The notes under the pieces are model-generated. The model made no database searches. It saw only the letters and a program-made list of their open reading frames with translations, and was not told the origin of the DNA. From Mesotoga sp. BH458_6_3_2_1 (GTDB taxonomy: Bacteria > Thermotogota > Thermotogae > Petrotogales > Kosmotogaceae), in NCBI RefSeq assembly GCF_003664995.1, contig NZ_JFHL01000007.1, positions 1-64,000 on the forward strand: a stretch of 64,000 bases of DNA. Reading direction: 5' to 3'. Shown one piece after another: positions 26,054 through 34,018 of this stretch; position 1 is the stretch's first letter, and the number at the start of each line of letters is the position of its first letter. Made by a program: the position numbers and the translations under genes.

Positions 26054-26423
26054 AACGCTTTCCTCTCTCGCTGATGAGAACATCGATCAAAGGTTAGTAT
26101 CTAGCTTAAGGCTAGCCGGTATCTCTGTGTACTCAGTAGCAGAATCGTCTCCAGGAATCACAGATGAGGAAGTTATGAGACTCTCAGAAAACTTAGGCGC
26201 GTTGATCTTGACAGATGACAAAGACTTTGGGGAGATAGTGTTCAGGAAGCAGAGGAGTTGTCCTGGCATTGTTCTCCTTAGACTCACTGGTGTAGATTAT
26301 TCGCGCAAAGCGGACCAGGTAATACAAGTTATAGACAAGTGTAGTAGTGAAATGATCGGCAAATTCGTTGTAATAACTGAAGAAAGAGTCAGGATGCGGA
26401 AGCTCTTCCCCGGAGCAAAATAA
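26050..26423 (+). pseudogene. DUF5615 PIN-like toxin, probable 5-bp frameshift near the start
   Basis: The family begins with a hydrophobic strand followed by LADEN(I/L). Here GTG AAA CGC TTT starts in the frame coupled to DUF433, but the body (LADENIDQRLVSSLRLAG...ALILTDDKDFGEIVF...PGIVLLRL) is in another frame. Dropping five bases (CCTCT, near 26062-26066) joins them as MKRFLADENIDQRLV, the expected sequence. The body has the conserved Asp in LADEN and LTDDKDFGE, where PIN-like toxins keep acidic ligands. Alternatively an unusual start such as the TTG near 26037 is used, but no ribosome binding site supports it. Confidence 0.65.
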
Positions 26424-26429
26424 GTCCGT

Positions 26430-27268
26430 CATAGTACTGTCCTTACTCTTGAGTGTTCTGCTCTCAACCTTCTGCTTTGAGCATTCGCGTACCGTAATCC
26501 GCCAGCTATTAACGAACAACATCTATATCACATCGAAGAACTACATTACTCAAATAGAAATGATGGGTTCTCACTTTTTTGCTACTTGCACGTTTAGCTC
26601 TGACCCCAGAACCAGTTCTGATATCAGAACAATTTTAGTACGCGCTAAGAAACCCTCGAAACCTCCAATACCCCTATTGAGTGGTGCGTTGCGCGTAATA
26701 GCTTGTGCGTAGCAGCGAGGAGATGCATTCGAAGTCGATTGTGAATAGTTAAAAAGAGGGACTGACAAATCTCTCATGTCCCATTTTTCCCGTAAAAGGC
26801 AGAGATTCCAACCAGGACCTTTTCGGGCGAACGGCCGTTCGCCCCTACAAAAGAATTGCATAATCGTCTGACATTGTCATCGCGTAGCATTTCGAATAGG
26901 GGACTGACGGGCTCCTGACGTCTGTCCCCGTCTATTCCAACTCTTGAGAAAACCCTCTGATCGCTGTGAAGACAACGTTGTCCGTCGGCGGTCCACCGTT
27001 CTCCGAGAAGAGCAGCCGTCAATCAGGAAAACATTGCTCTTTGTTCCAGCGGAAGGATCTGTTCTTCGTTGGTCACAAGGTGAGATGAAAGAGATGCATG
27101 TGACGGGTAAATTCCATCGCCAATCTTACTGGTTTCTTCTCTCTCTCCTTTCTCTGGTGAGCGCAGCGAACCTCTCCGCAATGCTCTTTCTCAAAGGTCT
27201 TTGTTTGCCCTCGAAGCGGAACTGGCCTGGCCGAAGGCGATCCTGGCCAGGCGGAGCCTGACTGGCTC
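26430..27268. repeat. repeat field (R1, R3, R7)
   Basis: A degenerate R1 lies near 26750-26792, R7 near 26824, TTTCGAATAGGGGACTGAC...GTCTGTCCCC-type palindromes at 26890-26940, a GGTCCACCGTTCTCCG motif near 26990 and an R3 fragment at 27208-27268. 26940-27200 closely resembles 25240-25500. No gene is seen. Confidence 0.65.
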
Positions 27269-27270
27269 CC

Positions 27271-27321
27271 GGTGAAAATGGGGACTGACGATTCACCTCA
27301 CGTCTGTACCCGATTTTCACC
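27271..27321. repeat. REP palindrome (R1) downstream of the RAYT gene
   Basis: GGTGAAAATGGGGACTGAC...CGTCTGTACCCGATTTTCACC is an imperfect hairpin that begins 18 bp past the RAYT stop codon. It has the same orientation as the copy upstream of the gene. Confidence 0.7.
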
Positions 27322-27338
27322 GCTACCGTTTTTCGCGT

Positions 27339-28169
27339 CTACTCCTTCTTCGGTCTTCCCCTCGGCTTACTGCCAAGTGGAACCCCGAGCTCCTTCTCAA
27401 GATCGGCTACAAGTTCTTCGGCAAACAACGGCTTTCCAGAAAACGTGTTTCCCCTGATTCTACTGAGAAAACCATCTTCGTCGGGAAAACCCAGAAATTC
27501 TCTCCAGCCTTCGGGAGTCCAGTTAACATCGAGTTCCTCCAGCGAAGAAAGCTTTATAGTCCTAAAAGATGATGTTGAGATCTGAGAAGTTAAAGTATCT
27601 CCCTCAGACACCTTTTCCACTTCAGAAATCGAATGACTTTGGGTAATAACTCGTGAAATAGCGGACTCCTGACTTCTTTGCTCAGATTCATTGCCCTCAT
27701 CTTCACTGGGAATTCCTGGCTCCTCAATAAATCCCACATGTTCTCTCGCACTCGACCATTCATACTCCCAGGGAAACTGAACCATCTTTGCACGAACGGG
27801 ATTTCTCTCAACATACCTCAACGCTTCAGGAGCGTGATCATGATGCAGCGGACAGGAATAGAACCTTCCCTGCCAGAGATGCCCCGATCTCCGGTTCTTC
27901 TTATTGAAGTAGCTGGAGTACCTCATATTGGCGTACTTAAAAGTCATTGCTAGGGAATCTCTTCTTAGGGGAGCCGCTAGAAAATGAACATGGTTGGTCA
28001 TTAGGCAGTAAGCGTAGATCTTCATGTGATACTTTCCAGAATATTCGCTGACGAACTCGATGTACTTCTTCCGGTCGGCAGAATCCTCAAATATGTTCTG
28101 TCTGTAATTACCTCTCTGAGTAATGTGATGAACAACACCTTCGAATACAACCCGAGCAGACCTCGGCAT
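27339..28169 (-). CDS. REP-associated tyrosine transposase (RAYT, Y1_Tnp)
   Basis: A 276-residue single-strand transposase related to IS200/IS605 TnpA. It has GVVHHITQRGNYRQNIFEDSADRKKYIEFV, the HUH motif in MTNHVHFLAAP (His60, His62) and the nucleophile Tyr119 in ALRYVERNPVRA. GHLWQGRFYS is another RAYT signature. A C-terminal tail of about 120 residues is specific to this subfamily. Of the three consecutive ATGs the last (28169) is best spaced from AGAGGTG. The gene lies between two R1 palindromes, 18 and 30 bp away, as RAYT genes do with their cognate REPs. It probably spread the R1 elements found throughout the window. Confidence 0.88.
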   Translation of the reverse strand: MPRSARVVFEGVVHHITQRGNYRQNIFEDSADRKKYIEFVSEYSGKYHMKIYAYCLMTNHVHFLAAPLRRDSLAMTFKYANMRYSSYFNKKNRRSGHLWQGRFYSCPLHHDHAPEALRYVERNPVRAKMVQFPWEYEWSSAREHVGFIEEPGIPSEDEGNESEQRSQESAISRVITQSHSISEVEKVSEGDTLTSQISTSSFRTIKLSSLEELDVNWTPEGWREFLGFPDEDGFLSRIRGNTFSGKPLFAEELVADLEKELGVPLGSKPRGRPKKE

Positions 28170-28198
28170 CATCATCACCTCTAACCGCGGAAATGTTA

Positions 28199-28246
28199 GC
28201 AAAAATGGGGACTGACAAGTCTTCTAATGTCTGTACCCATTTTTGC
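28199..28246. repeat. REP palindrome (R1) upstream of the RAYT gene
   Basis: GCAAAAATGGGGACTGAC...GTCTGTACCCATTTTTGC is a near-perfect outer stem. It and the copy at 27271 share GGGGACTGAC and GTCTGTACCC, while most other copies read AGGGACTGAC and GTCTGTCCCA. Confidence 0.7.
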
Positions 28247-28249
28247 ACA

Positions 28250-28965
28250 CTTCAGATTATAGCAAAAGACATTTCGCTGATTTTCTAACATCGCTTATTC
28301 TTCTTCGCTCGAAATGAATAATCTTCACAGAGGTTCAAATCTCCGCTCGACTCATGGATCGAGATCGTTAATGCGGCGCACCGTCATCCCGTTGAGCCCG
28401 CCCCTGAATCAACTCAGTTAGTCATCCCGTAGTGCTCGTGTACGGGATCTTGCTCTTGTTCTTTCTGAAGAAAGACCGAGATCCTGGCCGGAGCTCTCCA
28501 GAATGACGTGAAGCGATGTCATCCCACAGTCCCCCGTTATGTCACCCCGTTGAGCCCGCCCCTGAATCAACTCACTTAGTCATCCCGTAGTGGTCCTGTA
28601 CGGGATCTCGATCTTGCGACACGCTGGACCCAACAATCTCAGATTCGGTTCTTCCGCTCTTCCCACTCTTCTCAGATAATGGAGAACCGTTGACGGCAGA
28701 CCTCTCTGACTGACGAATGTCTATGTTACCGAACTGTAAATAATGGAGTCTGTCCCGAAAAACCAATGAATTGCCGCGAAGCGGGCATTGCGACCTGGCA
28801 TGATCTTCGCCAGCCTTGGGTCCACTGATGCTCCTCAGTGCATTGCGTCCCGGCACGGCCTTTGCCGGCAATGCGTCCAATGTTCTATAAGGCATCACTT
28901 CTGCTCTTGAGAGACCCTAGACTCCAGACCCCAGGCCCAGCTCGTACCACGATGACGTTATCATT
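28250..28965. repeat. repeat field (R2, R3, R4)
   Basis: R2 lies at 28422-28455 and 28580-28612, mirror R2 at 28477-28510, R4 at 28672-28762 and an R3 chain at 28768-28910. No gene is seen. Confidence 0.7.
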
Positions 28966-28969
28966 GTGC

Positions 28970-28998
28970 TTGACATGGATCACCTAAAAATATAAAAT
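28970..28998 (+). promoter_or_regulatory. consensus promoter of AbiE module 2
   Basis: -35 TTGACA (28970-28975), 17 bp spacer, -10 TAAAAT (28993-28998). The -10 lies in the AT palindrome TATAAA...TTTATA (28991-29005), a possible operator for the AbiEi protein. Confidence 0.7.
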
Positions 28999-29045
28999 AT
29001 TTATACTATATGCCACTAGATGTCAAGTCACGGAGAGGAGATCAA

Positions 29046-29849
29046 GTGAGGTTAGAACTTTTTTTTGAAGAATCACCGGTCTTCACGACTCGTGATCTAA
29101 AAGAATTTCTGAAGAAGAATGAAGCGAAGAGTCTTGAGAACTACAGCGTTCTTCTGAATTACCACGTTAAGAGAGGTCGTGTCCTCAAAATCTGTCGTGG
29201 CCTCTACGCAGTGGTACCCCTAAACCAGAAGGCAGAACAATTCGCCCCTGATTCATTTCTCATCGCAGGGAAGAGAACAGAGGATGCGATTCTTGCCTAT
29301 CATACGGCTCAGGAATTCAATGGGAATACCTACTCGCTTTTCAGTACCAGAACATTCTTGACTATGAAGAGTGTGCATCCTTTAGTATTCAGGGAAATCG
29401 AATACGTACCGACTCACCCCTCTCAGAACCTGCTTCGTTCAGACAACTACTTCCTACTCACGGAGCAAGTGGATATAAAAGGTATAAACGTTCTTATAAC
29501 CAGTAGAGAAAGAACATTTGCAGATATGCTCGATAGACCCAATCTATGTGGCGGAATTGAAGAGGTCTGGCGTTCCCTCAAAATGACCGAGTATCTAAAC
29601 ACCGAAAACCTGCTGAATTATCTGAGAGCGCTTGACAACTCTACCACTAGCGCCAAAGTCGGCTTCTTCTTACAAAGACATCCGAAAATCACAAACAATG
29701 ATCAGACTCTATTGAGAGAACTTAAAAAAATGATCCCAGTTTCGCCGCATTACTTTGATCGATCACGTGTTGACAGATCCAGGTTGGTGAAGGATTGGAA
29801 TCTCGTAATTCCTGAATACATATTGAATGAAAGGTGGGAAGAGCAATGA
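29046..29849 (+). CDS. abiEi: AbiEi-family antitoxin, longer type
   Basis: From GTG 29046 the protein is 267 residues. It has an N-terminal winged helix (LFFEESPVFTTRDLKEFL...NYHVKRGRVLKICRGLYAVVP) and a C-terminal AbiEi-like body with ISSRERTFADMLDRPNLCGGIEEVWRSL. The GTG follows GGAGAGGAG. The ATG at 29010 would be almost leaderless after the predicted promoter and has no ribosome binding site. It is not closely similar to the AbiEi at 13921, so this is an independently acquired module. The end overlaps the toxin gene in ATGA. Confidence 0.75.
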   Translation: MRLELFFEESPVFTTRDLKEFLKKNEAKSLENYSVLLNYHVKRGRVLKICRGLYAVVPLNQKAEQFAPDSFLIAGKRTEDAILAYHTAQEFNGNTYSLFSTRTFLTMKSVHPLVFREIEYVPTHPSQNLLRSDNYFLLTEQVDIKGINVLITSRERTFADMLDRPNLCGGIEEVWRSLKMTEYLNTENLLNYLRALDNSTTSAKVGFFLQRHPKITNNDQTLLRELKKMIPVSPHYFDRSRVDRSRLVKDWNLVIPEYILNERWEEQ

Positions 29850-30811
29850 GAATGTCCAGGGAGACTCTGTCCAGATTATCCGGTCAGACGGGTTATCGGC
29901 AGGAGATTATTGAGAAAGTCTCTCTACTGCTTTCATGGCTTGATCGCGCATCAAGTATCGATCGTCTCAAAGGAAGTTTCGCTCTAAAGGGGGGAACGGC
30001 AATTAATCTATTCTTCCTGGAAATTCCGAGATTGTCGGTAGATATAGATATCAACTATATTGGATCACCCACTCGAGAAGAACTCGACTGTGACAGAGAC
30101 GGTTTTGAGAACATCATAGAATCAGTTTGCCACGAAGAGAGCCTGTCCATAAGAAACAAAAGGGATTCAGAAGCAGCCACCTCTTATTCATTGAGGTACG
30201 TAAGCTCCCTATCTTCTGGAGGAAACCTGTCTATTGACATAAACTACATGATGAGGGTTCCACTGTTTGAAATAGAAACAATGGATTCAAGGCAGCTAGG
30301 TAGTCAAATAGCCGGCAGAGTTCCATTAGTAAACAAGCTGGAAGTTTTCGCCTCGAAAATCGCGGCCTGTTTTTCGCGAGAAACAAGCAGAGACCTTTAT
30401 GATGTATATTTGCTCCATAAGCAAATAGACACCCTTGATCTTGAAAAACTCCGGCTTGCCTTTACGGTTTTTGGGGGGTTGAATCGAAAGAACTGGCTCG
30501 AAATAGACGAAAAATCACTTCGAGTAAACAAGAATGATCTGAAAAAACGATTGTTGCCACTTCTAAGAGGTACACTTGACAAAGAAGAACTCGACACTCT
30601 CGCCAGTGATATCGAAAGATCATGCCAGAAAGTAACCTCCTATTTGTTGCCTCTGAAAGACAATGAAAGAGAATTCTTAAGAATACTAAACGAAAAAGGC
30701 GAAATCAGACCAGAAATCATTACCGATGACAAAGAATTGGTAGATAGAATCAAGAAGCAGCCTATGCTCAAATGGAAAGCACTGAATGTTAGGCAGACTC
30801 TTCAAGGCTGA
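29846..30811 (+). CDS. abiEii: AbiEii-family nucleotidyltransferase toxin, second type
   Basis: The 321-residue protein has KGG at 48-50 (FALKGGTAINL), the aspartate pair in PRLSVDIDINYIG (Asp66, Asp68), and LVNKLEVFASKIAA...RDLYDVYLL. The start at 29846 is preferred over GTG 29834 because AAGGTGGG (29831-29838) is its ribosome binding site and would be consumed by the longer version. Catalytic motifs are intact. The role is as for the first AbiEii: RNA nucleotidyl transfer leading to dormancy, inferred from the family. Confidence 0.82.
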   Translation: MRMSRETLSRLSGQTGYRQEIIEKVSLLLSWLDRASSIDRLKGSFALKGGTAINLFFLEIPRLSVDIDINYIGSPTREELDCDRDGFENIIESVCHEESLSIRNKRDSEAATSYSLRYVSSLSSGGNLSIDINYMMRVPLFEIETMDSRQLGSQIAGRVPLVNKLEVFASKIAACFSRETSRDLYDVYLLHKQIDTLDLEKLRLAFTVFGGLNRKNWLEIDEKSLRVNKNDLKKRLLPLLRGTLDKEELDTLASDIERSCQKVTSYLLPLKDNEREFLRILNEKGEIRPEIITDDKELVDRIKKQPMLKWKALNVRQTLQG

Positions 30812-30814
30812 TCA

Positions 30815-31436
30815 AAGAAGTCTCGTGAACTGTAACGCCCTTGTACTGTCATCCCGTAGTGCTCTATGTTCATAAAACATGGGAGAAAGAGCATCGAGAA
30901 TTCGCTTCGCTCACGAGAAGGGAAGAGCAAAAATAGTGACTGATCGGTTCCTAACGTCTGTTCCATTCCTCACTCCATGGATCGAGATCCTGGCCAGAAG
31001 CTCTCCATAATGACCCGAAACGGTATCGTGCAATAATTCACCATGCAGTCATCCCGTGATGCTTTTGCATGGGATCTCGCAGCTAAGAACCGCTGCACGC
31101 TTAAGAACGAAAACCCGCTGATCGCTGAACGCTTGGAAAAGCCTAGAAAGAATATGTTCGAGCGTTCGCTGCGCTCACGAGAAGACGAGGTACTAAATCT
31201 GGCTTTTTCGTTCTTGTCGGCGGACGGAGAACCGTTGACGGCAGACCTGCTCTGACTAACGAATGTCTACGTTACCAGAATGAAAATAATCGAGTCTGTA
31301 CGCAAAGGTCCGTTATCTTCTTTTCTCTTTGCATTGCTATCCTGAAAGAAGAACGATGTTACGGCAATGTAAATACTGGAGTCTGTCCCGAAAAGTGGGA
31401 GTCTGTCCCGAAAAGTGCTACTTGCGACAGCCGAAC
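30815..31436. repeat. repeat field (R1, R2, R4)
   Basis: R1-like sequence lies at 30927-30966, mirror R2 at 30986-31015, R2 at 31049-31081, R4 at 31213-31302 and a truncated R4 near 31358-31418, whose GAGTCTGTCCCGAAAAGT end is duplicated in tandem. No gene is seen. Confidence 0.65.
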
Positions 31437-31438
31437 TG

Positions 31439-32029
31439 CTACTCGAGAGATTCTAGCGCTCTAATTGCCTTTTGAAGGCTAGCCGAACACCCTGCGGCCC
31501 GCTGCGGATTCCAGAACTCTAAGACATACTTAGCCAATGACGAATTGTATGCTGGACCAACTGTCACATGCTTTCCAGCTGAGGGAAGTATGTCTTCTTT
31601 CAAAGATCTCTTTTTGCTTCTCTTAACGAGGCTCAAAAGCTTTTCCTTCGGATCCAGCAATATATCAGGATCTTTGGGCACAAGGCGCTCACTAATTCCC
31701 AAAAAATCTGAAAACGAGCCTCTGTCAGCCATCAGCATGCTCTCAGTTTCATGTACGGCTATTCTAAAAACAAAGCGACCTGTACAAGGAATGAACCCAA
31801 GCCAATTCAGGACTCTTGACGGAGCACATATCTCGTTATCGAGATCAGCCAATACAACGAATGGAATTTGTTGCGAAGCTTTCCAAAACCTTTTAACATT
31901 ACTCTTGATGTATCCAAACCCACCATTCTTGTATACTGTCTTTACAGTCAAATCAGGCCTTACCTCGGAAAGAATTTTTCTGACGGTATACTCACTCAAT
32001 ACATCTTCCACTACTAGACAAATATACAT
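31439..32029 (-). CDS. TOPRIM-like (DUF4276-type) partner of an AAA ATPase
   Basis: The 196-residue protein shows features of the DUF4276/TOPRIM-like group: an opening strand with acidic residues MYICLVVEDVLSEYTVRKIL, an acidic D-L-D motif in FVVLADLDNEICAP, and RIAVHETESMLMADRGSFSDFLGI, which resembles the E-x-WLLAD block of that family. These features suggest a metal-dependent nuclease fold. AGGAG lies before the start, inside the end of the upstream ATPase gene, so the pair is coupled. It is probably the effector of a two-gene ATPase-nuclease defence module. The family assignment is from motif memory only. Confidence 0.6.
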   Translation of the reverse strand: MYICLVVEDVLSEYTVRKILSEVRPDLTVKTVYKNGGFGYIKSNVKRFWKASQQIPFVVLADLDNEICAPSRVLNWLGFIPCTGRFVFRIAVHETESMLMADRGSFSDFLGISERLVPKDPDILLDPKEKLLSLVKRSKKRSLKEDILPSAGKHVTVGPAYNSSLAKYVLEFWNPQRAAGCSASLQKAIRALESLE

Positions 32030-32039
32030 ATCACTGCTC

Positions 32040-33185
32040 CTACAAGACTTCTAGTTCACGAATATCCTTTGGAATAGTGTGAGGCGCCACAATTTCACCA
32101 ACACTCATACCCGCTTCAAGAAGGGGAGCTGCTTCGTTGATTGAAGTTGCGACTCTTACTTCCGTTCCCTCTGGAGATGGTGCAAGAAGAAGAACCTCTT
32201 CGAGTGCAATACCTTTATTCATAAGCAAGTCCATGCTATGCGTACTCAATAAAACCTGACGACTCTTGCTCTTTTGAAGTTTATACATTAGCTCTGGAAG
32301 CAGCTGAATAAGTGCCTTATGAAGGGATAGTTCTGGTTCCTCAAGAAGGAGCAATGAATTGTCTTCAAGAATTACCCAGAGGAGTCCAATTAGGCGGAGC
32401 GTTCCATCGGAAAACTGATCTTCACGCTGTTTTGCACCGTGGCCTCTCCAATGTTCATACCTTGCTTCCAAATGGGGTTTCCCCATCTTATCAATCACAA
32501 ATGAAAGATCTTTGAGCTGAGGCACTGCCTTCTTAAGGAGCTCTTCAACTTTTTCTAGTCGAGAACTTCTCGTCTTCTCCGGAGTCTCGGCGAGTCTCTT
32601 TACGAAAGTCTGGCCAAAAGGGTCTCCAGGCAAAGCATAACCCGAAAATGTAGCGGCGAATCGTATGAACTGAGGGACGAGATGAAGATACTGAACTCGC
32701 TGAAGAAACTCAGACACCTCCCTGAAGTCCCTATTTGCACTAATCTGTTCAAGGTTGGTCTGTGTTAGTCTTTGAGGGTCTTCTTTATCTCCTTCATTGG
32801 GTCTGTCGAGAATGAGTATGTTATCTTTCCAAACTCTCTCATGAGTCAATACTTGTAGTCGCTTACCACCTGTCTCACGAGTAATGCCTAGCGAGTATCG
32901 CCACTTCTCTTCTTTTCTTTGATCATCTGAAAGAGTGATCGAAATTTGGACATCTGAGCTTCTGCGCGCTGACAGACATCTAACTTTCGAAATGCCTCCT
33001 CGATTGGTCAATGCCTCCTGCAGGCCTCCCCCAGACTTTGCTATGTCTCTCAGAAATCTAAGCACATCGAGGAAATTGGATTTTCCCGATGCGTTGGGCC
33101 CGACAAGAAAAACTCTTCTGGTAAGATCCACATCGATCTCCCGGAAATTTCTCCAGTTCCTGACGGATAGATGCGAAACAAGCAC
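32040..33185 (-). CDS. AAA_21-type ATPase
   Basis: A 381-residue SMC/OLD-like ATPase. The opening is MLVSHLSVRNWRNFREIDVDL, Walker A is GPNASGKSN (29-37), Walker B is LLLLEEPELSLH and the H-loop is LLSTHSMDLL. The middle is short, without a TOPRIM domain, so nuclease activity would have to come from the next gene. The gap between them is 10 bp. Layouts of ATPase plus a small TOPRIM protein occur in PARIS (AriA/AriB) and related systems; this pair is similar in layout only. Confidence 0.8.
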   Translation of the reverse strand: MLVSHLSVRNWRNFREIDVDLTRRVFLVGPNASGKSNFLDVLRFLRDIAKSGGGLQEALTNRGGISKVRCLSARRSSDVQISITLSDDQRKEEKWRYSLGITRETGGKRLQVLTHERVWKDNILILDRPNEGDKEDPQRLTQTNLEQISANRDFREVSEFLQRVQYLHLVPQFIRFAATFSGYALPGDPFGQTFVKRLAETPEKTRSSRLEKVEELLKKAVPQLKDLSFVIDKMGKPHLEARYEHWRGHGAKQREDQFSDGTLRLIGLLWVILEDNSLLLLEEPELSLHKALIQLLPELMYKLQKSKSRQVLLSTHSMDLLMNKGIALEEVLLLAPSPEGTEVRVATSINEAAPLLEAGMSVGEIVAPHTIPKDIRELEVL

Positions 33186-33189
33186 TGAA

Positions 33190-34015
33190 ATCCCTCCAAT
33201 TCAGAAAAAGCTCAAGAAAATTATATCATCGCATTACTTTGTCATATTGTAGCAAATGGAGACCTTACTTATTATAGGCTATCCAATTTGTGTCTAGCTC
33301 GGTGGCGGATTCATTCTCCTAAGAGCATTCAAGAACGGCCATCTTGCTCCAACATCCCTCTTATCTGCAAAGCCTATGCAATTTCCTACCTGTCCACAAG
33401 AACACCTTTGCTAATCGAACCGTGATACTTATATTCTGCAGTAAAAAGAATACAGCATCCAAGTGTTCACTCTTGGATGCTTCATCCTCACCACTTCATT
33501 TCTTCTTATTCTACTATTCCTCATTTGCTTGTCCAATTCCCCTCGGGGTGAAAAAGGCAAAGAGATACGTCTTCTTGTATCACTTTTGTCTTCATCTCTC
33601 TTTGCATTGCTCTCCTGAATGAAGAACTATATTAGGCACATGTAAACAAACGAGTCCCGAACAGACACGTCTCGCCCTCCTTGAGTAAGAAAGAAGAACA
33701 AGGATATAAAGTGTCGAAGAATCGTTTTCCCCAGCGTACAGCCTTCAGCGTTTATAATCCAAGCGGTTCTTTCCCCGCGAAGCGGGCATTGCGTCCTGGC
33801 ATGTTCTTCGCCAGCCTTGCGTCCACTGATGCACCTCAGTGCATTGCGACCGCCGATGCTTTTCGGCGCCTTGCGTCTTGCAACTTCTAGTCGGAGGACG
33901 GAGAACCGTTGACGGCAGACCTGCTCTAAATGAATGAAGAACTACGTTACTGGAATGCAAATAATGGAGTCTGTCCCGAAAATTACGAAGAAGCTAAATA
34001 CGAAGAAGCTTATAA
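33190..34015. repeat. non-coding stretch with R3 and R4
   Basis: 33190-33600 shows nothing recognisable. 33772-33885 is an R3 chain (TTGCGTCC and TTGCGACC linkers; stems ACTGA/TCAGT, GCCGA/CGGC) and 33890-33982 is an R4 copy ending GTCTGTCCCGAAAA. Confidence 0.6.
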
Positions 34016-34018
34016 TGA

